Shown: positions 20,527-29,139, counted from the first letter of the stretch. The stretch: DNA of 64,000 nt from Desulfobulbus sp. (GCA_009780825.1 WQZH01000005.1:1-64000); one strand, 5' to 3'. The notes: a model not told the origin generated them from the letters alone. Translations and numbers: made by a program.

Positions 20527-21759
20527 ATGAAAAAGATCAAGAAAGGGAAGGTGTTTAAGGCGGTTGGCGGGCTTCTGCTCATCGGCATTACGGCATTTAT
20601 TTTTGACTGCTATGGCATCGATATCAAGTGGCAGGAGGAAGTCCGCATGATGGATGGAGAAATGCTCATCCTTCACCGGACGGCCAAGTTTGGGCAATTC
20701 AAAGGAGGCGATTGGAGTGGTCCCGAAGGCCGGGAAGAAAAGGAAATGTCTCTCGAAGTGCTGAAGCTGCCCGCCAACTGGGTGGCTCCGCCGGTCTGGC
20801 GCACGGACTATGTGCCCATCCTGCTCGATTACCAGCCCCAGGAATATACCTGGAGCGTCGTCGCCACTTTTTACTGGTGCAAAAGCTGGTGGCTGCTGGG
20901 GGGGGCGGCCTTGCCCTATGTCGAATATCAGTCGATACATGGCGGCCCGTGGCAGGTAATTCCTCTGGAAGAACGGCTGTTTGGCCGCACATCCAATCTG
21001 TTGACCGGCCCGAGTTACAAGGGGGAACCACGGAGAACTCAAACAAAATGGCTTCGAGAAGTTATCCCAAATTACAAGGAAACGCCAAATCTGGTCACGG
21101 CGGAGGAAACTGACTGGCGCAACCGGAGAGCTGGGAACATGTATCGTACAATCCTCGCCAAATGGGACAATAACTGTTCACCCTTTGTTAGCAGGGAAAT
21201 GATCTGGTGGCAGGAGGAAGTTAGCATGGCGGATGGGGCAATACTCCTCCTCCACCGGGAAGCCAGTAGAGGCGAAGCGGGCACTTACGGGCCGGAGGTG
21301 CCCACCTACTGGTTGAACGGCTATGGGCGGGGCAGGCCGTTCCTCCGAATGCCATCGGAGAAGCTCGAAATGCGCAAGCTGCCTCCCAACTGGACGCTGC
21401 CGCCCATCTGGCGCACGGAATATGTGCCGATCCTGCTCGATTACCAACCGCAGGAACACATCTGGAGCATCGTAGCCACACATCTTGATTGTAAGGGCTG
21501 GGAGCTGCTGGGGCGGCCGTCCTTGCCCTATGTCGAATATCAGTCGAAAGACGGCGGGCCGTGGCAGATCATTCTTCTGGAACAGCGACTGATGGGCCGG
21601 AAGAGCAATTTGTTCCCCGGCGTGCGTTCCGGCGGAGGGCCTGAACTTGTCACCTCAGAGGAAACAGACAGGTATCTCCAGAGCGCTGATATAAGGTATC
21701 AACGTGTTCTATCTGATTGGAACCCCAACAGTTGTTCACCCAATTTGGAGGGAAAATAA
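20527..21759 (+). CDS. Membrane-anchored protein with internal tandem duplication
   Basis: The product is 410 residues from ATG 20527, which has an AAGAGGAG ribosome binding site; an ATG six codons upstream lacks one. One N-terminal membrane helix (about 10-27) is followed by two homologous domains of about 185 residues (nucleotides about 20629-21178 and 21208-21744). Each begins WQEEV, contains YVPILLDYQPQE, WS.VAT, LPYVEYQS and GGPWQ, and ends with an ETD...W..N.C segment. The copies are also alike at DNA level, so the duplication is fairly recent. Its stop codon abuts the start of a truncated lipase-like gene. I do not know the family; a partner or immunity role for that lipase is speculation. 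Confidence 0.8.
   Translation: MKKIKKGKVFKAVGGLLLIGITAFIFDCYGIDIKWQEEVRMMDGEMLILHRTAKFGQFKGGDWSGPEGREEKEMSLEVLKLPANWVAPPVWRTDYVPILLDYQPQEYTWSVVATFYWCKSWWLLGGAALPYVEYQSIHGGPWQVIPLEERLFGRTSNLLTGPSYKGEPRRTQTKWLREVIPNYKETPNLVTAEETDWRNRRAGNMYRTILAKWDNNCSPFVSREMIWWQEEVSMADGAILLLHREASRGEAGTYGPEVPTYWLNGYGRGRPFLRMPSEKLEMRKLPPNWTLPPIWRTEYVPILLDYQPQEHIWSIVATHLDCKGWELLGRPSLPYVEYQSKDGGPWQIILLEQRLMGRKSNLFPGVRSGGGPELVTSEETDRYLQSADIRYQRVLSDWNPNSCSPNLEGK
20629..21744 (+). repeat. Tandem duplicated coding segment, about 0.58-0.61 kb apart
   Basis: The two halves of the preceding gene match in DNA. The block TGGCAGGAGGAAGT occurs at 20629 and 21208, and CTGCTCGATTACCA occurs at 20821 and 21433. The spacing shift from 579 to 612 shows an indel of about 33 bases between copies. 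Confidence 0.8.
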
Positions 21760-21939
21760 ATGGCTGACAAATTTGACTATGCTTTACTGTCTGACCATGT
21801 GTATGCCCATGATCCTAATAACGAGATTAACTTGAAAAGCTCTGGCTGGAAACCTCTGCCTCGGATTCCAGACGACCGCATCACTGGATTTTCGGCGGGT
21901 GCCTATCAAAAAGGCAACGAGATCATGATGGCCAGGTGA
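21760..21939 (+). pseudogene. Truncated lipase-like alpha/beta hydrolase, N-terminal fragment
   Basis: The frame encodes 59 residues and starts directly after the preceding stop (TAAATGG). YALLSDHVYA at the N-terminus and ITGFSAGAYQKGNEIM near the end resemble the start of class-3/DUF2974-type lipases, where GNEIVIAFRGT normally follows. Here the frame diverges after GNEIMMAR and ends, with no GxSxG nucleophile segment anywhere downstream. It is probably the remnant of a longer hydrolase cut off by a rearrangement near 21930. Confidence 0.55.
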
Positions 21940-21993
21940 GGCAACCTCTATCGCAATCGGCTTCGCCCGGATTGCCCGAATGGCGAGGAACAG

Positions 21994-22206
21994 CTACAGG
22001 CTACCGTCTACCGCATCGCGGGGCAGGATGTTTTTCACGTCATAAATGACCGAGGCGGGTTTGCATATCCGGCGGAGTCGCTCGGCTGTCAGATCGGCGA
22101 ATTCGCGGTGGGCCACGGCGAGGATGACGGCATCGTAGCGACCGTCGGCCAAGGTGTCCACCATGGTGCATCCGTAGAGGCGGCGGATCTCATGCCGATT
22201 TACCAT
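21994..22206 (-). pseudogene. C-terminal remnant of a nucleotide-sugar dehydrogenase (TviB/WbpO type)
   Basis: About 70 codons match only the last part of UDP-sugar dehydrogenases: NRHEIRRLYGCTMV, then GRYDAVILAVAHREF, then SVIYDVKNILPRDAVDG and stop. A full enzyme is about 430 residues; the NAD-binding and catalytic-cysteine parts are missing. The upstream side runs into the 3' end of the ABM monooxygenase gene, so the fragment is not expressed as a full protein. It marks a deletion or rearrangement joint. Confidence 0.75.
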
Positions 22207-22528
22207 GGGCGCATTCAACCTTCGCAATCCTGAGTTCGTATTGTTCGTACCACGAGCGTTTGCCCATTGCTTGTGCGGCGAGGTGCTCGACATTGTCTTT
22301 CCAATGGGCAATGGCTTCTTTGCTGGCCCAATATGATACCGTAATACCGAACCCGTCTTGGCCGCGCACGCTTTCGCAGCCAAGAAACCCGGATTGCAGA
22401 GAAGCAAGCCGGACCATTTTGTCTGCCATCTCCTTATAGCCATCATCATTGTTAGAAGAAAGCCGCGAGGTGAAGATCACCGCATAGTACGGCGGCGGCG
22501 GAGTTCTGGAAAATTGAGAGAAATCCAT
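22190..22528 (-). CDS. ABM-type (antibiotic biosynthesis monooxygenase) protein
   Basis: The product is 112 residues. The ABM ferredoxin-like fold is recognisable: PYYAVIFTSRL, DGYKEMADKMVRLA, QSGFLGCESVR, GFGITVSYW, IAHWKDNVEH and WYEQYELRIAKVE. Members are cofactor-free heme- or quinone-handling enzymes; this subgroup has no defined substrate. Its last codons overlap the start of the dehydrogenase remnant. ATG 22528 has no strong ribosome binding site. Confidence 0.8.
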   Translation of the reverse strand: MDFSQFSRTPPPPYYAVIFTSRLSSNNDDGYKEMADKMVRLASLQSGFLGCESVRGQDGFGITVSYWASKEAIAHWKDNVEHLAAQAMGKRSWYEQYELRIAKVECAHGKSA

Positions 22529-22688
22529 CGGTAAAGAATAATAGAGGAATAATGTGATGGTCTTTCTGAGCCTTGACTCTGCTTGCTGCATGCCAATCTC
22601 AGGCCAGCTTTCCCGTCTGTGCTGGTGATGCCCATGGGCTGAAGTATAGGGCGCCGATAAGCCAAGTGGAAGTGTTTTATGAAAAAAA

Positions 22689-23360
22689 TCAAGCGCCTCT
22701 TGTCTTCTCCGGCCAGAGCAGGGCGTGCAGTTGGAGTTGCAGGCGCACGGGCAGCCGGTGCTGAAGAAGCAGTCCGGCCAGGACAGCCGGATCAAGCAGG
22801 GGGCGGACCGGGGAGAAGAGGACAGGGAGCAATGTCGGCAAGTTCCCCAGCGCAAGTATCTCCCGGGCCCAATGGAAGTCGGCCTCTGAACTGAGAACGA
22901 ATTTAATCTCGTCCCGGCAGCCGCGTTGTTGCCGCCCACGGAGTATGTCGAGATTATCCGGCAGATTGTGCTCAGCCATGCCGGAATCGGGACACTTGAC
23001 ATCCATGATGATGCCCACCGCATCCGGAACCCGGTCAAGAGTCAGGCTGCCGTTGGTTTCGAGCAGCACGTCGCGGCCGTCTTGGATCAGAGCCTGCATC
23101 AGGAAATAGACAGCCGTCTGCAGGAGTGGTTCGCCGCCTGTGATCTCTATCGGCATGCCTGGTATCCGTGCGGCCCAGGCAAGGATCTCGGCAACGCTCA
23201 TCGGCATGCCCGTCTCCTGCCAGGTGTAGCCGGCGTCGCAGTAGGCGCAGCGCAGGTTGCAGCCCGACAGGCGGATAAACAGGCAGGGCAGGCCGGCCCG
23301 GGTCGATTCGCCCTGGATGGAATAAAAAAGTTCCGAGACGCGCAGCGGTTCAGTCGCCAT
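22689..23360 (-). CDS. queE: 7-carboxy-7-deazaguanine synthase
   Basis: The product is 223 residues. QueE is a radical SAM enzyme that converts 6-carboxytetrahydropterin, the product of QueD, to CDG on the route to queuosine. The cluster motif is CNLRCAYCD (CxxxCxxC), preceded by FYSIQGESTRAGLP, and the SAM-binding EITGGEPLLQ follows. It overlaps the end of queD by 11 bases. QueC, QueF and Tgt are not in the window. Confidence 0.95.
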   Translation of the reverse strand: MATEPLRVSELFYSIQGESTRAGLPCLFIRLSGCNLRCAYCDAGYTWQETGMPMSVAEILAWAARIPGMPIEITGGEPLLQTAVYFLMQALIQDGRDVLLETNGSLTLDRVPDAVGIIMDVKCPDSGMAEHNLPDNLDILRGRQQRGCRDEIKFVLSSEADFHWAREILALGNLPTLLPVLFSPVRPLLDPAVLAGLLLQHRLPVRLQLQLHALLWPEKTRGA

Positions 23361-23718
23361 AGTAGATCACGCCACTGGACTCCGTTTCCCGCACCTCGAC
23401 GCTGTAGAGCCGGTACCGGTCGGTGCGCAGGGTGGGTTCGAGTTGGCGGAAGAGATACATGGCGATGTGTTCGGACGAGGGGTTGATCTCCCGAAAGGCC
23501 GGGTGCTGGTTGAGGTCGCGGTGATCGAGTTCGTCGATTACCGTGTTGACCGTCTGTTTCAGCTGCTTGAAGTCGATGCCCATGCCGAGGTGGTCGAGCC
23601 GTTCGGCTCGCACGGTCACCTTGATCTGCCAGTTGTGGCCGTGGGGATTTTCGCAGTTGCCCGGATAGGCCCGCAGGTGATGGCCGCCGGAAAAGTGGGT
23701 GCGGATAAAAATGTCCAT
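23350..23718 (-). CDS. queD: 6-carboxytetrahydropterin synthase
   Basis: The product is 122 residues from ATG 23718 with AAGAGAAG upstream. It makes 6-carboxytetrahydropterin from dihydroneopterin triphosphate. Zinc-binding histidines are in HFSGGHHLR and NPHGHNW; the catalytic cysteine is in GNCENPHGH (about residue 22). LDHRDLNQ and PSSEHIAMYL complete the family pattern. It precedes and overlaps queE, forming a two-gene queuosine unit. Confidence 0.95.
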   Translation of the reverse strand: MDIFIRTHFSGGHHLRAYPGNCENPHGHNWQIKVTVRAERLDHLGMGIDFKQLKQTVNTVIDELDHRDLNQHPAFREINPSSEHIAMYLFRQLEPTLRTDRYRLYSVEVRETESSGVIYYGD

Positions 23719-23878
23719 GGTTCTTCTCTTACTGCTCATTCGTCGGGTTTGTGCGCTGGCGCGATCCAGGACGACAAAATGCGGCTTGCGCGCCTTCCCG
23801 TGCGAATGGTAAACAGTTCCGATCTGTCGCCCGGAAGCCAAGGTATCAACGCCACACTGTAACAGGAACGAGTCCGCC

Positions 23879-24682
23879 TTGCCAGCCCAACCCTCACTCC
23901 CATCGGTGGAGCCAGTCGTGCCGGAGCCGAACCTCCCTCGCCATGCCGTGACCGATGACACCCTGTTCGGCGGCCGGCTGGTCTGCCGCCAGCCGCGCGA
24001 TGGCTATCGTTTTTCGATGGATGCGGTCCTGGCCGCCCACTTCGTGCAGCCGCGACCAGGGCAGCGGATGCTCGATCTCGGCTGCGGTTGCGGCATCATC
24101 GGCCTGCTGGTCTGCTTTCGTCATCCAGAGGTCATGGTCGCGGGGTTGGAGTCGCAGGAAGCTCTGGCCGCCCTGGCCGAGGAAAACGTCCGCCGTAACG
24201 GATTTGCGAGTCGTTTTGCCGTACTGCGGGGCGATGTTCGCGCCATCGGCGCCTTGGTGCCTCCTGAGTCCATTGATGTGATCGTGTGCAATCCGCCCTA
24301 TGGCGGCAGGGAGACCGGCCGGCTGAACCGGGATACTCAGGCGGCCCATGCCCGTCATGAATTGCAGGGCACCATCGACGATTTTGTCCGGGCCGCGGCG
24401 TTTGCCGTCAAAAATCGGGGGCAGGTGGTCTTTATCTATCCTGCCAGGCGGTGCAACGTCCTGCTTGCCGCCTTTCAGGCCCGCCGCCTGACGCCCAAAC
24501 GGCTGTTGCCGGTCTATTCCTCTCCCGACGCGGCCTGTGCCTGCCTTGTTCTGGTCGAGGCGCGGAAAAATGGCGGGGAACAGATCGATATTCTAACGCC
24601 GTTTTTCATCCATCATCGAGATGGCGGCTACAGTGCCGCCATGCGCGCCTGCTACGAGGCAACGCCATGCTTGCCAGGGTGA
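23879..24682 (+). CDS. tRNA1(Val) (adenine(37)-N6)-methyltransferase-like protein
   Basis: The product is up to 267 residues. The SAM-dependent fold shows DLGCGCGIIGLL as the SAM-binding loop and the N6-adenine motif NPPY. The start TDDTLFGGRL...QPRDGYRFSMDAVLLA-like region matches the TrmN6/YfiC family. Start is uncertain: TTG 23879 has AGGA upstream, while GTG 23948 would begin at the family's usual TDD. It overlaps comM by 16 bases. Confidence 0.85.
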   Translation: MPAQPSLPSVEPVVPEPNLPRHAVTDDTLFGGRLVCRQPRDGYRFSMDAVLAAHFVQPRPGQRMLDLGCGCGIIGLLVCFRHPEVMVAGLESQEALAALAEENVRRNGFASRFAVLRGDVRAIGALVPPESIDVIVCNPPYGGRETGRLNRDTQAAHARHELQGTIDDFVRAAAFAVKNRGQVVFIYPARRCNVLLAAFQARRLTPKRLLPVYSSPDAACACLVLVEARKNGGEQIDILTPFFIHHRDGGYSAAMRACYEATPCLPG

Positions 24683-26199
24683 TCGGCTGTTCGGTAATCG
24701 GGGTCGAGGGTTTCCTGGTCCGGGTGGAGGTGGATCTGGCCCAGGGGCTGCCTTCCTTTTCCACCGTGGGACTGGCCGAGGGAGCGGTGCGCGAGGCCAA
24801 GGATCGGGTGCGGGCGGCGATCAAAAATGCGGGCTACACATTTCCCCAACACCGGATCACGGTCAATCTGGCGCCGGCGGCGGTGAAAAAGGAGGGGACC
24901 GGTTACGATTTGCCCATAGCCCTGGGAATCTTGGCAGCGGCAGGGCTGCTGCCCGGAAGCCTGCTTGACCAGACCGCCATGGTCGGCGAGCTTTCCTTGG
25001 ATGGATCGATCCGGCCGGTGCCGGGTGTGCTGCCCATGGCTCTGGCGGTCTGCCAGGAAGGAATCTGCCGTTTTTTGGTGCCGGCGGGCAATGCCTCTGA
25101 AGCGGCCATCGTCCAGGGGGTCGAAGTGTACCCGGTTGAACGGCTCGAGCAAGCGGTGGAATTTCTTGTCGGCCGGACGGCACTCACGCCCGTGACGCAT
25201 GATCCGGCTGAACTGTTCGCCCGGCATCGTGATCAGTATTCGGTCGATTTTGCTGACATCAAAGGACAGGATTACGCCAAGCGCGCCATGGAAATCGCCG
25301 CTGCCGGCGGGCACAATGTTTTGCTCATCGGTGTGCCGGGAACCGGCAAGACCATGATGGCCCGCCGCCTGGCGACCATCCTGCCCGACCTGAGTCTGGA
25401 GGAGGCCATTGAGACCACCAAGGTTTTTTCTTCCGTCGGCCTGCTGCCCGAACAGGCGCCGCTGCTGACGACCCGTCCCTTCCGGTCCCCGCACCACACG
25501 GTGTCTGATGCGGGTCTGATCGGCGGTGGCCAAGTGCCACGTCCCGGAGAGGTTTCGCTGGCCCACAACGGTGTGCTGTTTCTCGACGAGTTGCCGGAAT
25601 TCAAGAGACATGTGCTTGAGGTCCTGCGTCAGCCGCTGGAGGACGGCACAGTGACCATCGCCCGGGCTTCGTCCAGCCTCAGATTTCCGGCCCGTTTCAT
25701 GATGGTGTCTGCCATGAATCCGTGCCCGTGCGGATTTCTGGGGGATCGCCTCCGGACCTGCACCTGCACGCCGATCCAGGTACAGCGCTACCGCAGCCGT
25801 TTATCCGGACCGCTTTTGGACCGCATCGACATGCATGTCGAGGTGCCGCCGGTGGCGGTACAGGAGTTGCTTGGCCAGCCGGCAGGAGAGCCGTCGGCCG
25901 TGATCCGGGAGCGGGTCAACCGGGCCCGGAGCCGCCAGCGCCAGCGGTTCGCCGACACAGCCGGCTTGTATTGCAACGCTCAGATGAATGCCAGGGAAAT
26001 AAAAAAGTTCTGTCGCCTCGATCCAGCCCCGGCCGACCTGCTCGGGCAGTCGATCGCCCGGCTTGGCCTATCCGCCCGGGCCTACCACCGCATCCTCAAG
26101 ATCGCCCTGACTATCGCCGATCTCGCCGGCGCCGACATGCCGAACCAAACCCACGTGGCCGAGGCGATTCAGTATCGCCGCCTGCAGTTCGACGTTTGA
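24667..26199 (+). CDS. comM: YifB/ComM family Mg-chelatase-like AAA+ ATPase
   Basis: The product is 510 residues. It has an N-terminal Lon-protease-like fold domain (LPSFSTVGLAEGAVREAKDRVRAAI) followed by the AAA+ module with Walker A GVPGTGKT and Walker B LFLDELPEF, then a C-terminal Mg-chelatase domain. In naturally competent bacteria ComM is a hexameric helicase promoting branch migration in transformation; many non-competent species also carry it. ATG 24667 follows GAGG at seven bases. Confidence 0.93.
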   Translation: MLARVIGCSVIGVEGFLVRVEVDLAQGLPSFSTVGLAEGAVREAKDRVRAAIKNAGYTFPQHRITVNLAPAAVKKEGTGYDLPIALGILAAAGLLPGSLLDQTAMVGELSLDGSIRPVPGVLPMALAVCQEGICRFLVPAGNASEAAIVQGVEVYPVERLEQAVEFLVGRTALTPVTHDPAELFARHRDQYSVDFADIKGQDYAKRAMEIAAAGGHNVLLIGVPGTGKTMMARRLATILPDLSLEEAIETTKVFSSVGLLPEQAPLLTTRPFRSPHHTVSDAGLIGGGQVPRPGEVSLAHNGVLFLDELPEFKRHVLEVLRQPLEDGTVTIARASSSLRFPARFMMVSAMNPCPCGFLGDRLRTCTCTPIQVQRYRSRLSGPLLDRIDMHVEVPPVAVQELLGQPAGEPSAVIRERVNRARSRQRQRFADTAGLYCNAQMNAREIKKFCRLDPAPADLLGQSIARLGLSARAYHRILKIALTIADLAGADMPNQTHVAEAIQYRRLQFDV

Positions 26200-26273
26200 G
26201 GGCCGGGGCAGATGAATCCTGTTGATTTCTCCGGCGTACTGCCCGGACGTGTTGCCCCGCCTTGCTTTGCTGC

Positions 26274-27359
26274 TCAATCGTCCGTATGCAGGATGACTGA
26301 AAAGCCGTTGAAGACGGCCCAGACCTGTTCGCCGACGACAAAGCCGATAGCATCCCCTTCGCTGGTGGAGATAAGGGCGCACAGTTCCGTGTGATCATCG
26401 AGGCGGATTACGCATTCCGAGCTGACCGCACCCCGGTTGATCCGCGCGATTTCTCCCTGCAGGCAGTTGTCGGCACTGCATCCAGCAATCGTTTGCCCGC
26501 GTTGCAGCATAATCCAGGGGGCTTTGACCTCGGCGGTGATCAACTGCCCCTGTCGCAGTCCCAACCGATCCAGGCTTTCGCAGGTGATGATCGAGGCCAC
26601 CTGATGACCGCCGAGGTTGACCAGGGTGATACGGGCCTGCACGTCGCCCCGCTCGATGGCGATGACTTTGCCGAAAAAGGAATTTCTGGCGCTTGTCTTG
26701 CGCGAGGACTCTTTCTTGATGAAGAGCCGGGTGACTTGATGCAGTTCCTCATCTGAAAACGATACCTGGACAGCGGACAGGCTGGGGGTTGCATGGCCCA
26801 GCAATTTTTGCACCGCAGGCAGAGGCATGTTGGCGCGCATCAATTCCACTATCCGCGCTCGGCGGATCATTTCAGGCCCGCCCAGATGTTTAGGAAAGCC
26901 GCAGGCCTCGGCGCGCTCATAAAATTTGCGCCGGACAAAGGCAGGGTCCACGGCAAAACCATTGGTCAAGGTTTGGCGGAATTCGGGGGTGAGCAGCGCT
27001 GTCTCGATCTCCCGGCCCAGCGGCTCGGCGATGACAATGGAGCGTACGCAGGATTCCGATTCCCCGGTTGCGCAGTCGCGGATGCAAACCGTTTGCCGGT
27101 CGATGTCAGTGAAGGGATCGATTTGAAGGATCTCGCTGAGTTTGGCGCCGGTATAGCGGATCAGAAGAAAAATCAGTAAGATACGGTTACGGGATAGCCG
27201 GATGTCACGCCGATGGGTCTCGTAGACCCAGTGGCGGAAGGATTGCTCCAACCGGGCGAGCTGGACAATGTCGAGACAGGGGCCGTTGTCAGCCAAAGGA
27301 AGTTGGGTGGCCTGAACAGGGGAGGTCGCCGATGATGTGTTCCGGATCGTTGATGCCAT
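26274..27359 (-). CDS. TunR-like tungstate/molybdate-responsive regulator
   Basis: The product is 361 residues from ATG 27359. The N-terminal 210 residues have a tyrosine-recombinase fold (RYTGAKLSEIL at 68-78, LLGHATPSLS at 186-195), but the catalytic Arg of TGLR is K73, the HxxR histidine is E163 and the nucleophile Tyr aligns with Q198. So it should not recombine DNA. Two TOBE/Mop domains fill about 225-290 and 300-360 and would bind oxyanions. This architecture matches TunR, described in sulfate reducers as a tungstate-responsive regulator. The open frame continues upstream with a basic stretch, so the N-terminus may be longer. Confidence 0.8.
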   Translation of the reverse strand: MASTIRNTSSATSPVQATQLPLADNGPCLDIVQLARLEQSFRHWVYETHRRDIRLSRNRILLIFLLIRYTGAKLSEILQIDPFTDIDRQTVCIRDCATGESESCVRSIVIAEPLGREIETALLTPEFRQTLTNGFAVDPAFVRRKFYERAEACGFPKHLGGPEMIRRARIVELMRANMPLPAVQKLLGHATPSLSAVQVSFSDEELHQVTRLFIKKESSRKTSARNSFFGKVIAIERGDVQARITLVNLGGHQVASIITCESLDRLGLRQGQLITAEVKAPWIMLQRGQTIAGCSADNCLQGEIARINRGAVSSECVIRLDDHTELCALISTSEGDAIGFVVGEQVWAVFNGFSVILHTDD

Positions 27360-27622
27360 TGAGTGTGAGGTGGTCTCGGCGCAGATGTCCTTGAGGCTGG
27401 CGGGGAGATAGTGGTCAACAGGCGCGGCTGCCCGGGGCGAAGGTTGCTGAGCGCCAACCGCGGGACTTTTCGATTTTCCAGCCGCCGTGGGCCTGCGATT
27501 TTTCAGGTGACGCTTTCTCGGCTGTATCCGCCGCTGATTCCGCCAATGCTGGGCGCCATGCTGCCTTGCTCGTTTTTGCGGTGAAGAATACCCAGAGGGT
27601 CGCCGGAGAATAACGAAAATAT

Positions 27623-27650
27623 ATTGTACCGGGGCGGGCCGATGCGGCAA
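27623..27650 (-). promoter_or_regulatory. Possible sigma70 promoter for the tunR-like gene
   Basis: On the minus strand TTGCCG (27645-27650) and TACAAT (27623-27628) are separated by 16 bases. If used, the transcript has a leader of about 255 bases or the coding region begins upstream of 27359. Confidence 0.35.
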
Positions 27651-27724
27651 GGGCTTTTTTGAATGCGAAGGGATGGAGTTTTGTTGCAAGGTTAGGGAAA
27701 CTGTTGGTAAAAAATGGATTCTGC

Positions 27725-27753
27725 TTGCCAGATTTGAGCATGGATGCGATACT
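27725..27753 (+). promoter_or_regulatory. Possible sigma70 promoter for the PilZ gene
   Basis: TTGCCA (27725-27730), a 17-base spacer and GATACT (27748-27753) lie about 40 bases upstream of the PilZ start codon. The match is 5/6 and 4/6. Confidence 0.4.
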
Positions 27754-27792
27754 AGACGCAGAGAGGCGTAAAAAAAAAATAGAGGGCTGGAT

Positions 27793-28197
27793 ATGACGAA
27801 TGCAGGGGCACTGATCTTCACTCCTGAAAAGCGTAAGGATGTACGGGTGATTTTTACCCGGACCGTCAAGGTATTCAGCCAAGGAAGACTTCAGGGTCAG
27901 TTTCCGGCAAGGAATCTCAGTTTAGGAGGACTCTTTGTCGAAGGTGTGACCAATCTTTCCCTGGGGCAGGACTGTCATCTGGAACTCTGTGAAACTGGTC
28001 ACCGCTCCAGCCTCATCCTCAAATTCCGTGGTATAGTCCGCAGGGCAACGAAAGATGGCATTGGCATCAGTTTCACGAGTATGGAGGACGACAGTTTCAT
28101 GTTTCTCCAAACCATGGTGTTATACTCGTCTGACGATCCGATAGGTGTAGCCGAACGTTTTCTTGAGGACTTTGTCCCCAAAGCTGCTTCAGCCTGA
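27793..28197 (+). CDS. PilZ-domain c-di-GMP binding protein
   Basis: The product is 134 residues consisting of a single PilZ domain. The c-di-GMP motifs are R14xxxR18 in KRKDVR and N41xSxxG in NLSLGGLF. FRGIVRRATKDGIGISF is the beta strand typical of the fold. It should bind c-di-GMP and act on a partner, as there is no output domain. It is divergent from the tunR-like gene and followed by a strong hairpin terminator. Confidence 0.88.
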   Translation: MTNAGALIFTPEKRKDVRVIFTRTVKVFSQGRLQGQFPARNLSLGGLFVEGVTNLSLGQDCHLELCETGHRSSLILKFRGIVRRATKDGIGISFTSMEDDSFMFLQTMVLYSSDDPIGVAERFLEDFVPKAASA

Positions 28198-28218
28198 TAA
28201 CTTTAAAATAAAAAAAGA

Positions 28219-28262
28219 GCAAAAGAAGTTCTTTCCCACAACCGGGGAAGAACTTCTTTTGC
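28219..28262 (+). terminator. Long-stem hairpin terminator after the PilZ gene
   Basis: Arms of 19 bases (28219-28237 and 28244-28262) pair with only one G-U and a six-base loop. The A-rich tract at 28206-28216 becomes a T-run for minus-strand transcripts, so it may work in both directions; on the plus strand the 3' tail is only moderately T-rich. Confidence 0.7.
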
Positions 28263-28320
28263 TTGTTGGCAGAGCCGGTTTGTCGGAGATGATCGAATCC
28301 GACGTGACCGCTGCATCACG

Positions 28321-29139
28321 ATGAACCAGGAACAACAACACGCACCGGCAGTTCTGCGCCTCGCTGGCAAGATAGGCGATCAGGCCCTTTACATCCTCAC
28401 CGACCTTGGCAGGATGGGTATCTTTTTGTACTTTTCCTTACTGGGATTGTGCAGGCATCCCTTTCGCTGCAAAGAACTGATCAAACAGGTCGGATTTATT
28501 GGGGCGGGATCAATCACGGTCATCTTCTTTACCTCACTTTCATCGGGTATGGTGCTGGGATTGCAAGGGTATTATTCCTTGCACAAGTTCGGCGCCGAGG
28601 GGATGCTGGGTTCTGCGGTTGCCCTCACCCTGATCATGGAGCTGGGGCCGGTGCTGACCGCGTTGATGGTGGCGGGTCGGGCTGGGTCGGCCATGTGCGC
28701 CGAGATCGGGATCATGCGGATTTCAGAACAGATCGATGCCTTGGAGTGCATGGCGATTGATCCGTTCCGGTATCTCATCTCGCCAAAGCTTTTAGCGGCC
28801 TTGATCTCTGTTCCGTTGCTGACCGCGGTCTTTGACGTGGTTGGCATTTGGGGAGGATATTTGGCGGGCGTCAAACTGATGGGTGCCAATAGCGGCGCTT
28901 TTTTTGCTGGCATGCAACAAAGCGTCACAAATCATGACCTGAGACTGGGAGTGGTGAAATCTTTTGTGTTTGGTCTGTTGCTTGTATGGATCTGCACCGG
29001 TCGCGGCTATTTTGTCCAGAAGATCCGGGGGGCCGGATTTGGAGCCGAAAGCGTCAGTATGGTCACCACCCAGGCGGTAGTCATGTCATCGATAGCCGTT
29101 CTGGTTTTTGACGTTCTGCTCACCGCGGTTTTGTTATGA
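28321..29139 (+). CDS. mlaE: MlaE family phospholipid ABC transporter permease
   Basis: The product is 272 residues with five to six hydrophobic segments. The MlaE/YrbE signature is clear: SSGMVLGLQGYYSLHKFGAEGMLGSAVALTLIMELGPVLTALMVAGRAGSAMCAEIG, followed by EQIDALECMAIDP. It forms the inner-membrane channel for lipid transport with MlaF and MlaD. It starts the mlaE-F-D-A-C operon and overlaps mlaF by four bases. Confidence 0.95.
   Translation: MNQEQQHAPAVLRLAGKIGDQALYILTDLGRMGIFLYFSLLGLCRHPFRCKELIKQVGFIGAGSITVIFFTSLSSGMVLGLQGYYSLHKFGAEGMLGSAVALTLIMELGPVLTALMVAGRAGSAMCAEIGIMRISEQIDALECMAIDPFRYLISPKLLAALISVPLLTAVFDVVGIWGGYLAGVKLMGANSGAFFAGMQQSVTNHDLRLGVVKSFVFGLLLVWICTGRGYFVQKIRGAGFGAESVSMVTTQAVVMSSIAVLVFDVLLTAVLL

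Larger units (their letters stand above)
27360..27792. other. Divergent region between tunR-like and PilZ genes
   Basis: The 433 bases carry two promoter-like sites (listed). On the minus strand the tunR frame stays open here and encodes an arginine/lysine-rich stretch, which may be a longer N-terminus with a non-ATG start or a leader. An autoregulatory operator would be expected here; no obvious palindrome stands out. Confidence 0.45.

Noticed and set aside
26274-27359. Active integrase or prophage remnant
   Set aside because: The catalytic residues are replaced and TOBE domains are attached; no phage genes or attachment sites are nearby.
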